A stretch of 64,000 nucleotides of DNA from Brachynemurus nebulosus (GCA_035578155.1 JAPWDM010000009.1:1648001-1712000); one strand, 5' to 3'; shown: positions 35,831-49,194, numbered from the stretch's first letter. Notes: a model not told the origin generated them from the letters alone. Translations and numbers: made by a program.

Positions 35831-37879
35831 AATGGCTGTACAGGCATTAAAAACTATGAAATTTTAAATTTTTTCAACGCAAAATGTGGTATGGTAAAGT
35901 CTGGAGTGTTCACGGTACAAAAGACCGTAGATAATTCAAAATTTTAACAATGAATTTATAAAACTATAAACAAATAAATGTTCTATTTTGTATAATAAAT
36001 TGATTATTAACATGTAAATTGAAATTTTTCATACTGTTATATCCGTAATATAATTATTTATAATTTCACACGCGATATTAATTTAAATAATAATACTGAG
36101 AAAAATTATACTCTATAATAAGTCTATAAGCATAAATATAGGTGGACAAAAAAGTATCTGTATACAACATATTCCGAATTTATTCATTTTATGATTAATT
36201 GTATTTGTAAGTGGGTTTGTTTCTCCAGTGATTTATTATTAATTCGATGTAATTTACCATTAAAAAATGATCTCTGACATTTGAAAATAAAGAATCACAT
36301 CGCATCGATTGTTTTAACGTAAACTAACCTAACCTTTAATATGTATATACAACACACATTTAAATTTGACCGCGCTCTTTCTCGTATGATTAATTATTTA
36401 TTTAAAATAATAAATATAAATTATTCTCACATAATTTAATTCAAAAAGACCGCTAAAAACACAGTAATAAATTTGTTAGAGGTTATTCTATTTAAGAATT
36501 AAGGTGAAATTCGCCAAAAAAAAACATCAAAAATCGACATTTTTTATTTTTTTTACATAAATAAATATTTTTTTTAAAAACTAAATAGGGTAGCTTCGTT
36601 AGTTTCCCGTCCAGGGCCAGTATTCGTCCATTTTACTGTATAATAGCATATAATAGTAATATAAAAACAGATAACCGAACATGTTTGAATTTGTTACATT
36701 CCTGACTCATAAACAAGTGACACCACCGATAAAAAATATTTACTTGATAGAGTTGCGTATTTAAAAAAAAAATTATTAATCAGTCAGTTGTTTTCATGTT
36801 GGGCAGACAGTGTGCGAATATTCAAAAAAATAGTGATATGATAACATTTCACGGTTAGTTTTAACACTGTTACGGTGTGATTAAGTTTTATTTTTTGTTT
36901 TTATACTAATATTTAAGACACATTGAACGTAATTAGACGTGAAAATTTTTTAAAAATTTAAATTAAATTGTAAAAATTTGGTGGACGGATATTAAGTAAC
37001 CAATTCCTTAAAAACTTCAGTTTTCGTCCACTTGGACGAAAACTGAAACAATCAAATGAAATTTATTTTATTTCTCAATCTAGTTAAATATTGTCAAATA
37101 GTAAAAAGCTTTATTTTGGACAATTACTATTGGCTGCTTGATTAGAGATTTAATTTTCATCCAACTGTTAAAAACGTGGTAAATTTAAATAAAAAATAAA
37201 AAATAAAAAAAAAATTTCATCTACTCAATTATTTGCGTAGAATGAATTATACAAGTTTAAATTACTTGAACGAAAACTGAAAACTGCATTAAATTGTACT
37301 TTTCAGTTTGCGTCCACATATATTTCTGTATGTGAATTATATTTTCAAACTTTTAAATAACCTCCTTAGAATCAAAAAAGTTATAAAATTAAAATAAAAA
37401 GGTTTAAGATTTTCCGAAAATATACATTATGGCACTAACTAGGATCTAAAAAAAAAATAAAAAACCAGCGAGAAATCGTATTTAGAAATAAATACATTTT
37501 CAAAAATCACCGCTTTCTCTCGACTATAAACAGCCGCCATTTTGAAAATATATTACGGAATCAAAAGATCCTAATTCCTCCCAAAATGACGGTATCGATA
37601 AATAATATGCACTTTGATTTATGAGATACATGAGAAACCATGCCAAAAAACGTACTTTCGAGAAAATAGCATTTAAAATTTGCTTTTTTTAAATTGAATT
37701 ACAGTGAAGTGCGTGCACTAAAATGCCCATAACTTTTTGATTTTTTTGATTTTTCATTTTTTTAAATAAAATTTTAGGAGAATACTTCTAGCACCTTAAG
37801 GAACATAATTATGAAGGAAAAAAAATCGATCTCTTTTATTTTAGCAAATCTCCCCTTAATGATCTTAGCGAGCGAATTT
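35831..37879. other. no gene recognised; several short hairpins
   Basis: AT-rich. A perfect hairpin CAGTTTTCGTCCA-CT-inverse lies at about 37018-37045. GTCCA(C/G)-containing motifs also occur at 36608-36632 and 37308-37320, suggesting a decayed inverted-repeat element. No open frame of note. Confidence 0.45.
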
Positions 37880-38335
37880 CCAGACTGGAAATTTAGCTAT
37901 TAGGTACGCCCACTGTCATGACACGACTATGATAGAAATTTGTTTTGAGGTCCCTAAAACCAGGAAAATGACATTCACTAATATTTATGTATCCGCACGA
38001 TACCTCTCGAACGAAATACTCTATTATGAAATTTGGTGAAAACATTGGAAGTCCCAATAATCTTGGATGAATTCGTGAGCCAGATACGTCCGACGTCTGG
38101 AATATGGTTTTTTGGACATTTTTTGTGAAAAAAAATTAGTTTTTTGCCAAAATTTTTGCAAGCTCAACAGTTTTTGCCACACTTTTTTACAACATTAAAA
38201 AGAGGAGAAAAAATCACATAAAAAAGTTCTTAAACCATTAGGTATGCTATGTAAACTGGTTTCCGAAAACAACTAATTTTTATAAACGGAAATTCGCTGT
38301 GTTAAGCAGAATGCCGCGACAGAGATATTTGAATT
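37880..38335. repeat. dispersed repeat copy, same family as the core of the TTAA element
   Basis: Shares CACTGTCATGACACGACT, GAAATTTGTTTTGAGGTCCC and CGCACGATA(C)CTCTCGAACG with 3896-4440, in the same order. Ends near CGACAGAGATATT. Confidence 0.65.
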
Positions 38336-38616
38336 TGAAATAATAATTATTTATTTTTATAAAATAAAAAGTACTGACTGAGTTTGCACAAATATGTAAG
38401 CACTAAAAAGATCGTTTTTTCGTTTAAAACAATATATTTTTTGTTACTTTTTACATTGTTTGCGGTTTTAAATATCCAATTTTGTGGTTAATGAGAACAA
38501 AGAAAAAGAGCAACACCGGAATTATATCTCAATGAAAATTATAACGTGCATACTGTATGTACAGGATGATACAAAATAAATGCATCACATTTGAATATAT
38601 AGTCTCGGAATAATTA

Positions 38617-39442
38617 GGTAGCAGTTACACTGGATACAAAATCATCCGAAAATTTATTCGTACGAATTCGTACGAGTTTATCCCTGTTAATACGAATTAA
38701 ACAAATGCATACATTTAGACATGCGTGGTTACACTGTTAACGACTCTCGTACGAGCTCGTACGACTTTTTGATACGACCAAAATATTTTGTTTTTTGATG
38801 CGAATTCGTACGAAAAAAATGATGGATTTAGAAAAAATAATCATTTTGTTGACCAAAGGTGGTCTTTAAGGGATCAAAAACATAAATACTGTCATAATAG
38901 AAAGTTAAATAAAAAATTGTGGAATGAGGTGGCAGAGGAAATGTTTAGATAATTTTTTAATTAAATATATTACGATATAACAAAACTAACCTAACCTAAC
39001 AAAAACATTTTAAGTATGTGTAATGAATAATTAACTAAATATTGAAACTGAATATCAGTATATTTTAAAATATAATTGAATGTGACTTGTGACATGTTCA
39101 AGTACTCTAAAAATTTCTGTTCGTCTTGAAAAATTTCTTCCAAGCAATTCCAGAACTCAGTTTTTTTTACTCTACATGAATAATAAATAATCGTTTTAAC
39201 CAGAATTTTTGTTTTCTATAATTAGAAATTTTGAAAACGATGATTCTAATAAATAAAATTCGGTAGCTGGATCCATTGTTTGATATCATGCAATATGTAT
39301 TAACAGTTTTCAGTTTAAATTTAAATACGAATTCGTATTACGATTCTGTATCCAATGTAACCACACAGTCGTACGAATGAATTTCGTACGAGTTCGTACG
39401 AATCAATTTTCGTACGAATTCGTATCCAATGTAACCGCAGCC
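38617..39442. mobile_element. TTA-flanked inverted-repeat element with CGTACGA arrays
   Basis: 826 bp. Ends GGTAGCAGTTACACTGGATAC-like and inverse GGCTGCGGTTACATTGGATA; TTA on both sides (38614-38616, 39443-39445). Both subterminal regions carry many TTCGTACGAATTCGTACGA motifs. Non-coding. Confidence 0.75.
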
Positions 39443-39914
39443 TTACAGAACAATTGTGAGATGTTTTTTTTTTTTTTGAACACCCGGTACATAAAATTAC
39501 TATGAAATAGTTTTTAATGTTTTTTGAAATATATAATTTTTCACACAGCAATGCAACAATTAAAGTACGTATATAGACTAAGTTGTCTTGTTTTTTGTTT
39601 GAAAATCTACTGTTACATTATTATATTTAACGGAAACTAACACTTAAAATTGTTAGGTTTATGTATTAGCTTGGAAATTATATTACTGCAAGTATCTATA
39701 TAATACATTTTGTTCAACAAAGAATCAAAATTATTTCCAAAAAAAGGTTGGGAAAAATATATTAACTATTAACTGAAGATGATTATTTGAGAACTGAATA
39801 GTATTCCTAAAATTTACGGGAAAAATTATGTTTAGTTTACAGTTATGCCTTTTCCATCCATATAGGCTATATATAGCGAAACTATAGTTATTTAAGGGAA
39901 AATATAATAATCAG

Positions 39915-41083
39915 CAGGGGCGCAACAACGGGGGGCGGGGGTACAAAAGGCCCGTAACCCCCTAAGATTACGTGGACCTCTCATAAAATTACGTAAATTT
40001 TTCTTCAATTTATTTTATTTAACGTAAAAGCCCCTACACTGGAACATAATTTTTAGGTGTTTCATTAAACTAGCTTCTCAAAATTAATTAATAAATGACA
40101 CACGCATTTTTTTTTTCTTAATAAGCATGAAACCAAGTTTTTTTAATCCAATGAATATGTTTTTAAGAAAATATAACCCAAAAATTTTAATTTATTAATG
40201 TTTTTGTTTTATAATTTGTTGACATCTATAAAAAAAACGGACAGAATATATTAACACCTTTAAAAAATCAGCACATTAACACCTAAAAAAGAACACGTAT
40301 GTGACGTACATGAGATACATCACATACATCTTCTGCCATCTTTTCACTCTGATACTTTATGCCATAGAGTGACATCTAGTAATACATAGAATGTGAAAGT
40401 AGGAAATACAGAATGGTTTAAATATTCGATAAAATAAACCACCAAAATACTGTATTTTGTTTCGCCATCTATGTATTTTGTAAAGTTCTAATCAATTCTA
40501 AACTAACTTACAAAATGGCGACAATTTTTCATTATTAATAAAATTTTGCAACTTCAAATCAATATTTTTTTATTTACCAATTGATGATACGCTCCGAAAT
40601 AAAAAAAAAAAATATTAAAAATTTTACGATTTTAAAGCAGTAAGTAAATATTTTGGACTAAAAAAGAAATTAAAACTATTTATAATATAAATTTTTAGTT
40701 ATTTTACGTACATGATTTTAGTTAGATACAAAGGTTATATCTGTACTGAAAGAAATACACATATATATATAAATTACATTTAAACCAAATAAAAAGGTGA
40801 TCTAGCTCTTATAATCTCTTAATAATATGTAAATGTCAAAACTGTTTTTTTATTGGATCGTGTTCCGGTATAGGGGATTTTACGTTATATTAAAAAGTAA
40901 AATTTTTGTGGTTTACTGATATTTTTTATTTGAAAATTTTCGGAAAAAACTTTAAAAAATTTTCTGAGATAACATTTTACGTCAACATTTTCCATGGTTA
41001 TCGAATAATTGCGTTATCAAAAAAATTGGTTATTTAAGTTTTTATTAGACCCCCGCTGCAGATTTGTAGTTGTTGCGCCCCTG
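39915..41083. mobile_element. hAT-like element, CAGGGGCGCAACAAC ends, non-autonomous
   Basis: 1,169 bp. Ends CAGGGGCGCAACAAC in both orientations. The flanking 8-mers ATAATCAG and GTAATCAC match at 6 of 8. Most of the interior is another element (40020-40887). No transposase. Confidence 0.7.
40020..40887. mobile_element. long form of the TAACGTAAAAGCCCC MITE family, nested
   Basis: Ends TAACGTAAAAGCCCCTACAC and inverse TAACGTAAAATCCCCTATAC, 868 bp. It lies wholly inside the hAT-like element 39915-41083. The interior matches, in inverse, 22900-23440. Confidence 0.6.
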
Positions 41084-41970
41084 GTAATCACAGACTAAAC
41101 TGAGAGCATATGCGGATTTCACCGGATTTTGACATTTTGAAGCGTAAGGTTCACAGAAAATCAAAAATCCAGAAGAAAAATGTTCTTGACATGTAGGCGT
41201 CTAAATTAATGAAATCTACTGGGGCTAGAGAAATGAAAATAGACTCAAAATAATTCTATACATATATGGAGCATTATCGGAAGGACTTTTAGGAAAAATT
41301 GAAAAATTTTGATTTTTTTTTCGATTTTCCTCGGATCTTATTTACGAAAAAAAAAAAAGATAATAGGAGCCACTTTAACACAATAATAAATTTGACAAAA
41401 ACACAGCTAAATTTTTATTTTGAAAATTCGCGAATAAAATACGCCCTCTAGCCTAATCCTAAAATTATAGGTGAACGAAGACCTTTTTCTTGAACTCAGT
41501 TTTATATATAGTAAAATTTGAATATGTAAGTTCTAAATTTTGTCAGATTCAGTGCCAATTGCCAAACGTCTACTTTGATACGACTCCACATACTGGCCAA
41601 AGTGTATATCTATATTGGGAATCGTAAAACTAATTAGATACATAATTAGCGATCTAATTACAGCCAGTAGACAAGGTTTGTTTATAAAGTTCTGGCAGTT
41701 CACAAAAATTTTGCTTTTTACTCTGCAAAATACAAATTGTGTTCCAAAATTTTTTTTTTAAAAATTATTATTCCCAAATCAAAACAAACAATTTCAAATT
41801 GCTACATTCCTTTAACTGTCAATTTTACAGTCTACTCGAGATAATTTTTTTCGTTTGTGACCAAATGATTACATTAAATCGCACCCGCATTTAATTTCGC
41901 AATATTTAATAAGACAGAAACCAGCATTTAAAAAAAAAAAAAGTAGTATCCCTAAAGTTACTTTTTCTTA

Positions 41971-42439
41971 AGCGGTCCCTACACGCTCAATAATATTGTG
42001 CAATCAACTTGTGCAATTTATTGAACTTCCCTCCAGACAGTTCAATAATTTGTAAATTAAATTTGTACAATAAATTGAATGTAGGAATTGTACATTAATC
42101 CAGTTTTTGTTTAATTCTAAATATTAAATGATAAAGACGTTGCGAAGCAGCAAATAATTAGTCTTGCAAATTAATAAGTCAAACTGGCTCAAATAATAGC
42201 CATCAAATATGACATTACGAAATACTTCAAAATCGAAACTTAAACAAATAAAATGGTATTGCGCAATAATATCTTCAGAACCTACAGACGTTACAATATT
42301 CATTCATTGCACAATATATTTCAAACTGTTTTTGATCAGCACAATATATTGTACAATTCTTCAATATAACCTACAGACGATCAATAATATTGTACAACCT
42401 CAGATTTTGTGCAATATTATTGAGCGTGTAGGAGCCGCT
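41971..42439. mobile_element. PIF/Harbinger-like MITE, TTA target duplication
   Basis: 469 bp. Ends AGCGG(T/C)(C/T)CCTACACGCTC in inverse orientation, TTA on both sides (41968-41970, 42440-42442). The subterminal zones repeat CAATAATATTGTGCAAT-type words many times. Non-coding. Confidence 0.75.
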
Positions 42440-42701
42440 TTACATAAATATTCCTTTCTATAAATTTCCTTCTTCAAAAAAAAAAAAAAAAAATCTTAAG
42501 GTTATAAATCCACTGAATACATATGGGATAGGGTTTCGTTCTTATTCAAGCGTTGAAATCTTTTTTTGAAATTTGAAATTTTATTATTTTTTCGTTAATA
42601 ATTATTACTGATTCAATCAAATCCACCCTCTCCCGTCCCAAAAAAAAAATATTCCCTTAAATCCAAAAAATACTCGATCCATACTTCAAAAATACGAAAT
42701 A

Positions 42702-43198
42702 CTACATTTTTTGATTACCGGTCTTTAAATTCACCATCTCCCCAAAAACATTGCAATAATTTCCAGCCACATTTGTTTCTTTTTTTGCGGTAAACATCGA
42801 AAATATCGCACCATATAGTATACTACAATTTACCCAAATAACCTCATAAGTCAAACCACTACCATTCATATTTTTTTTCAAAATATTTAAACCACTAGCG
42901 TTTATTTTTATATCAATCGAAACCACTTGTGATTTCCTGCATAGTTTCACAATTGATTAAGATATCGTCCGGATTATTACAATTTATCTCTGCTAGTGTT
43001 TGTTGTAAGTTCAAAGCACTCGTTGGAATGTTAAAGAATTCGGTTAATAGTCCCTCATCAGTGATCAAACAGTCACATAAAATTACGAAAAAAAAATTTA
43101 ACTCGTTTAACTCTTTCCGTTCATCAGGATTAAATACTAAAACATACAACAAAAAAAAAACTGTCCCTTACCTCTGAGAAATCTCTCTGTGACATGTT
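42702..43198 (-). other. unresolved coding-like frames, possibly a decayed or unknown gene
   Basis: Two overlapping minus-strand frames look protein-like in composition. The upstream one gives FNPDERKELNEL, then CDCLITDEGLLTEFFNIP and ALNLQQTLAEINCNNPDD, stopping at 42913. The other gives GLTYEVIWVNCSILYG and FTAKKETNVAGNYC, stopping at 42702. A 27-nt exon-like block (43172-43198, acceptor TTAATTAG, donor GTAAGG) could splice in phase to 43136. I recognise no family and found no single open path joining all parts, so a frameshifted relic is likely. Confidence 0.3.
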
Positions 43199-43440
43199 CT
43201 AATTAATAAAAAAATTAAAAACATTTCAAAGAAATGCAAAAAGTAATCACAGAAATAATAAATAATTTGTAGGAACACAAAAACTAACGAAAAACCAGTC
43301 ACTGACTTCAAATAATCACAATTATTCAATTCAAATAATAACAACCGAGTTTGATAAATAATTAAAATGTTGTTATCACACATTTATTTGAAAAATATCG
43401 ATTCAAAATCAACACAAAATCACTGCAGAACGTTTTAATC

Positions 43441-43960
43441 GACATTAATTTTTTATTGCACATTCTTTTTTTTTAAAAAAAAAAAAACACACACACATCA
43501 AAAACAACAACAAAAAACAAAACACAAAAAAAATGGAAACAAAAAAACACTCATACACGATTTTCGGTATTAAATTCGAATTAAAAAATTTGATTATGTT
43601 GCACACTTTGATTGGTATGTGTCTCTAATGGTGATGTCGCCATTTTGAAATTGTTAAAGAAAAACGTGTTGTAGATTGCATATATTGCCGCATATGTACA
43701 TGCACCAATACATTGACACCACGCAATCGGTGTGTGTATACGAATTTTCAATTTGTTTTGTGTGTATGTGGGGTCGTGATGTGGTTGTAGAACAGGAGGT
43801 TTGGTTAAAAGAGATGGTAAAAAAGAAGCTGTTACCGCCGTTGCTGTTCGCTTTGCTATTTGTTTGTTGATTTCGTTCATAATATGTCTTTCCTTTTGAT
43901 CGTGGATGGGCTCTTTCTCGCCATAGTTTAGAGTACAACATCAAGAAGTTGTAAGGTTGT
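43441..43960 (-). other. candidate 5' region and first exon of TTC28 (speculative)
   Basis: Composition is less AT-rich than the surroundings on the minus strand, with long overlapping frames and simple CA repeats. At 43643 an ATG in the good insect start context CAAAATGG opens MATSPLETHTNQS. A weak GTGCAA donor after 39 nt would be in phase 0 with the exon at 30970-31029. This join is inference only. Confidence 0.25.
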
Positions 43961-44131
43961 TAGCAGAGAGAATTTTTTTTTTAGTTTTTCCCATTTTGTT
44001 TATTCATTTTTGATAAATTTTGTAAAAATCATCAAAAAATAACTGTTCAATTTGAAATGAAGAAATTGGCGCAAAAATGGCTTATTGTATATTCATAACA
44101 TGTCAAAATAAAAGCGAATATTTATTTAACT

Positions 44132-45167
44132 CAGTGGTTCCCAAAGTGGTCTATATCAAGGGGTCGATAACGGCCTTCAAGGGGTCCACGGTGAAGGAAA
44201 AAAATTGGGAGTCTGTGAGATGGGGGTCTCACAAGGAAATGTACCCGGAGTGAAATTCGGGATTTTGATGAAACTTCGCTGGCGTATAGAATAGGCAAAA
44301 ATAAGGGACCCGTATTTTTTTTTATCGGCCATCTTCCACGTTTTGGGAAGTGAAACCAGCCCCTAAAGTTGGGGGTTCAAATCGTATTTCTTAAAATATC
44401 TCGAAAACTATAAGAGATAGAGGAAAACTTTAAACTGACGAATTGTTACTTTTTGAAAGACCTATTTACCTGTATAGGTTAAACCAGGGTCGGGTTAATA
44501 AGAGGAGCTGGAGGGGTGAAAATGGGAGTAAATTTTCTTGTATAGCCTGAATGGTTCAATGTATCAAATTTCTAGCATCATAAATAGAAAGAGCACCAAA
44601 AATTAGGGGAGACATGTTTTTGCGTTTTTTCGAAATATGTGTGGTATCCAAGCCATATAAGGAAGAAAAAAATAGGGTAGATTATATTGCATTATTATTG
44701 ATTGCAAATACCTTCTATAATTTTTTATTTTTATGTTTCCTTCTATAATTTTTCATCATGAAAATGTAAATTTTTACATTCATTCCGATAATAATTCATA
44801 TACTTTTCAGTACTTACTTAATTGGTAATTTAACCATGTGTATATTTGGTTACTAATATTCGATATTTTTTATACCTACTTCTACCAAAGTTCTCTGGTT
44901 TGCAAATTTTAATAAATTAATGTTCAACAAGAAGCAATAATCTTTTTTTTTGCTCGTCAGTTATTCTTGAAGAGAAAGTTCGGAAAAAAGTAAGAAAAAT
45001 TAAGATTTTCTTCTTTTCAAGCTCATTTTCTTCAAATTTAGGGGCGGCATTTTTCACGGTGCCTAGGGGCGGCACTCAGGGTTAATCCGGCCCTGACAGG
45101 GGGCCTATCTAAAACCGAAAACCATGGCAAGTAGTCTACGAGGTAAACAAGTTTGAGAACCACTGAA
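44132..45167. mobile_element. hAT-like element with CAGTGGTTC ends, containing a second hAT-like element
   Basis: Ends CAGTGGTTCCCAAAGTGG and inverse CAGTGGTTCTCAAACTTG; flanking 8-mers ATTTAACT and TTTTAACT match at 7 of 8. Inside, about 44474-45097, lies a pair CAGGGTCGGGTTAATA and inverse CAGGGCCGGATTAACCCT, a well-known hAT end type. No transposase. Confidence 0.65.
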
Positions 45168-45785
45168 TTTTAACTTCTGGCCGATTATTATTACTCTATA
45201 CTAAAACTAATAAAAATATTGAAAATAAAAGATATTTTCGTTTCGTAAAAAGATAATTTATCAGAACCGTCATATTTGTTTACAAATTGTGACGTCGTTT
45301 TTGAATAATGCGCATTTTCAATCATTTGAATCGTTGTTGGAAATTAACGATATTCAAAATAAAATTTCTACATAATCACCAAATATTTTTGTGTTTCACC
45401 AATAAAATCAAATATGTTTGAACCTTCCATGTAATAAAATATTTGTGTTAAAATACGAGTTTTTACGTCAAATAATTTTAAAGAACTTTTTAACATTCGC
45501 ATCTCTTTAATTTTTTTTTTTCTTTGATACTCTAACAATTTTGTCGATTCTGCTGTTGTAGCTCGGCAATGTTATGCTGTGTGCTCTGCTGTGCTGTGCT
45601 TGACCTTGAGGTCGTTCTCACATAACTGACCCAACGACCACCGTATTGCATACTTTTTGATCCCCTGGTCTATTTTATATATTTAAAAAAAAAAAAGATT
45701 AATTAATTTACATTCCAACGAAATTTTTTTCATTTTTCTTTAACGCAATTATTTTTTTCAAGAGTTCTGTTTTTTAATATGTAAA

Positions 45786-45842
45786 ATGGAAATTCGTGTA
45801 GAAACTGATGATTTTGAATGCGAGTTTCCTAACAAAAATTCT
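45786..45842 (+). CDS. possible first coding exon of an unidentified plus-strand gene
   Basis: ATG in context AAAATGG opens MEIRVETDDFECEFPNKNS and meets a strong donor GTGAGT in phase 0. The peptide is acidic and coding-like, but 19 codons are too few to name a family and I did not find its next exon. The upstream 250 bp (about 45540-45700) is relatively GC-rich, as a promoter might be. It may equally be chance. Confidence 0.25.
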
Positions 45843-45960
45843 GTGAGTTATTTAATAATATAAAATAACTTTTAATTTTTGATGTTAATAAATTTTTATC
45901 CTCAAATTAATTGCACTGAAAACATGCTTAAAATCTGAAATTCAAAAAATTTATTCCATT

Positions 45961-46409
45961 AAGGAGCTCATGGAATTATTGCTGATAAAATTCAATAGCC
46001 TTGCATCCAGTTTTCCGGAGGTAATAACAGCATGCTTTCTATTCTTGACCCTTCCAGTTACAATGGCAACAGCTGAAAGAAGTTTTTCCAAATTAAAACT
46101 GATAAAAAAATTATCTAAGGACTTCGATGGGGCGGGAACGGCTATCAGACTTGTCACTATTGTCTATAGAGGCAGAAATTTTAAGAAAACTGAAACCGTC
46201 TTCAACAATAGATGATTTAATAAATCAATTTGTCGAAAAAAGGGCAAGAAAAGTGTTCATTTAATTTGAATTAATAACATATAATCAATAAATATTTATT
46301 TTAATTTAATGCAAGCATTTTTGTTTCTTTTGTGAGAAATCTTTACCTTTCATTTGGGCCCCCCAACTAATTTTGATACAGGGCCTCTCCAAGGCACGCT
46401 ACGCCACTG
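45961..46409 (+). pseudogene. hAT transposase C-terminal remnant and 3' terminal repeat
   Basis: The frame from 45961 encodes the hAT dimerisation block LPVTMATAERSFSKLKLIK. It shifts frame near 46125-46130, after which the second frame reads SLLSIEAEILRKLKPSS and ends at 46264. The element end follows at 46409 (inverse CAGTGGCGTAGCGTGCCTTG, a hAT-type terminus). The N-terminal zinc finger, catalytic domain and left end are missing. The product would have been a cut-and-paste transposase; it is dead. The ZMYM1/TTF-type hAT lineage is likely. Confidence 0.75.
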
Positions 46410-49194
46410 AATAGGAGTAAGATTATTATTATTATTATTATTATTAATATCCTCAAACCTCAGGGGCGCAGCTGTAATGGTGGGGCCGATTTATTTAATT
46501 TTCTTTCACCATTTTCACTACACGCGTACTTTTTTCAAACACCCTGTACACTCTTGAATGTAGTATAATCTCTATTTTACCATGATGATATATTAACATT
46601 AACATTGAGCCTATGAACCATTGAGCAATATACAATCGTTATCATTCCATTCCAATCAGTGGTAATCAATCGGTAATAATATTGGCGCGATTGAAAAATA
46701 TATAGCCATGTACGTTATGGGCCGAGAACTGTACGATGATCATTAAAAAAAAAAATTCCAACATTAAAACCAATCATATTTTTATAAACAATTAAATTGT
46801 TATATAAAATTATTTGGTGCTTGCCCCATCCATCCATATACAATACACGGGAAAATTATGGTATATTAGGTGCCTATATTTAGCTGGTATGGTACCGTAT
46901 AGTATAGTGAATCCAAGACGTTCTATATGAATAAAAAAAATTCATCGAGTGCGTGTCAAACACACGTTAAGTTAATGTTTCGTAGTCAGTAACTAGCAGA
47001 GTTACTTCGGGTAAATTACACAGTTTTTTACTTGTTTTGATAAAAAAAAACTGTAAAAAATGTAAAAAACTAAATTTTTTAAATTTAATAGATATGTAAG
47101 CGTTACTGATGGTATTCCATATTTGCTATTAAAGTATTTGCTATATTTGCAAAGTAAAACTTAATAATTAAGTAATTTGAAAATTAAAAATATAAATGGG
47201 GACAAACAGGAAAAAGAAAGGTTAGTTTTGACAAAATAGTTTATTTAAGAATTCAATATTAAAAAGATTTTTATTTATTCGGTTAAATTTTATTAAAGGT
47301 ATCCTATTTATTAAAGGTTAAAAGTAAGGCTGTATACACAATCAATGAAATAAGGAATTAAGATTTAAGAAATAAGATTTAAGATTTAAGGAATATGCCA
47401 TCTAGTGACGTTGAATGGAACTTTAACGTAACTGGCCATAGATATAAGTATGTAGGTATTTTTTTACGTCAAAATTCGTGATTTTTTTCACTTAGTGACA
47501 AAATAGTCATCACGAACGTTACTTTTTCATGAATTCTGATGTACAAAAATACCTAAATACATTTACCTATGAGCAGTTAAGTTAACAGTTTCATTCAACG
47601 TCACTAGATGGCATACTCCTTAAATATTAAATCTTAATTCCTTATTTCATTGATTGTGTATACAGCCTAAGTGATGAGGGTAACGAGTACACTCGTTATA
47701 AACGTTTCGTGAATGATTATAACTACGAAACATTAAAAAAAGCTAATATAGAAAATCAACTGACAGGGGCGGTACGTCTGAATATAAAAATTGTGTCCTA
47801 TCTACTGCAAGATATTAAAGTTAATAAGTACCTTTTGATACACCTCACATGTATGAAACGTGTTGTATATGATGGCGTATATGGCGTGTATTTTAATATT
47901 ATTTTAGTACATACTTAGATGCATGGAAATAAAAATGATGTAGTGAATTCACGTTTCTGGCGTTACGTTAGGTATACGTTCGAAGTCCGAACAACAGATT
48001 CCACATACTACGCTCAACGCTGGCTATTCACAGCATTCACAGTATTCCACATATATATGGAGAAATCTCATTTAAGTTTACGAACAATTTAGTTATTTTA
48101 TCAAAACATATATTATGATACTGTAATTAGAGTTCATGAAATAAATCAAGAATATTGTGCAATAAGCAATAATAACCGTAGAATCATACGTACACGTCAA
48201 AACGACGAACGAACTTCTCTACCTGCTCCAATACTACAACTTGTCGGTACCTGCTTCCTGTGAGATTTCTGTTATCTAATTTATTTGTTGTTATAACACA
48301 TAAGACGTATTTATTTTGTTTATAGTCATTGTCGTTTTGTTTGCATTGAAATAGTGTCCGTCAAAAGGACGTCGATGTATGATTACGCGATGTTTTTTTT
48401 TTAAAGATTTTGTACTTCACATATAAAAGTTTTCCTAATTTTTCTAAAATTTATTAAAGATATGCATGTTATAATTAATTTATTCAATGATTATGATAAT
48501 GTGAAAGATGATTACAGCTGTTTGACTTATAGAGACGACATAATACTGAAGTTTGAATATATTGAATCGAAAACTAAAGAATGCGTTTCAAGTGACTTAA
48601 TGAAAGATTAACAATTTATTTTGTGGAAAATATTTTAATTTTTATTATTTTTTGAGATCTTATTCGAAAAATTACTAACAAATTTTAGACAATTTACAAA
48701 TGTGCCTAATGGGGAAATAACTACATATCTATAGGAATATTTATGACTGAGAAATTTCACATTCTGTAAAGTCACACATGTCCACTGACTCATAATAGTT
48801 CATAAATTAATTATTTGAAACACATGTTTTATGATACAATTGATGTATTTATCTATTTTTTAATTTTTATAATGAAAATATGCTTTGATAAAAAGATTAA
48901 AAAATTAATAACTATTTATATTAAGAAATTTTTCCAAATCCAATTTTTTTAAATATTTTGTTCGCTTTTGTAGTATTGTTATGTAAAAAAAATGTTTTTT
49001 GCAAATAAACTTTAAAACTCTCCGTAAAAAGTCCATCCGTCAAAACGACGTCGATGTATGATTAAAGTTTCTCGTAGACCAACGTATGATTCTAGGGATA
49101 ATATTGTTTTCTAATGGCGTCAGAAATGGTGGTACCAATCGTCCTGCGCTTTTCCTTGAAAAAGCCTTGCGGGACGTCTGTTATCGCGAAAGAG
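46410..49194. other. no gene recognised; one MITE and one short coding-like frame
   Basis: Includes an (ATT)n tract at 46423-46446 and the TAA-flanked element 47328-47667. At 48462-48608 a 48-codon frame on the plus strand has coding-like composition (NDYDNVKDDYSCLTY) but no recognisable family. Nearby motifs CCGTCAAAACGACGTCGATG recur (48358 and 49038). Confidence 0.45.
47328..47667. mobile_element. TAA-flanked MITE with about 90-bp terminal inverted repeats
   Basis: 340 bp. Ends GGCTGTATACACAATCAATG in both orientations; TAA outside both (47325-47327, 47668-47670). The arms extend through ATGCCATCTAGTGACGTTGA. Non-coding, PIF/Harbinger-type duplication. Confidence 0.75.

Noticed and set aside
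43581..43944. Two overlapping frames of 96-99 codons as a separate gene
   Set aside because: Low-complexity Thr/His/Lys content and CA repeats suggest untranslated 5' sequence; kept only as a possible TTC28 start region.
47709..47918. 69-codon plus-strand frame
   Set aside because: No recognisable family, no splice support and a composition drifting to Ile/Val/Tyr typical of AT-rich noise.
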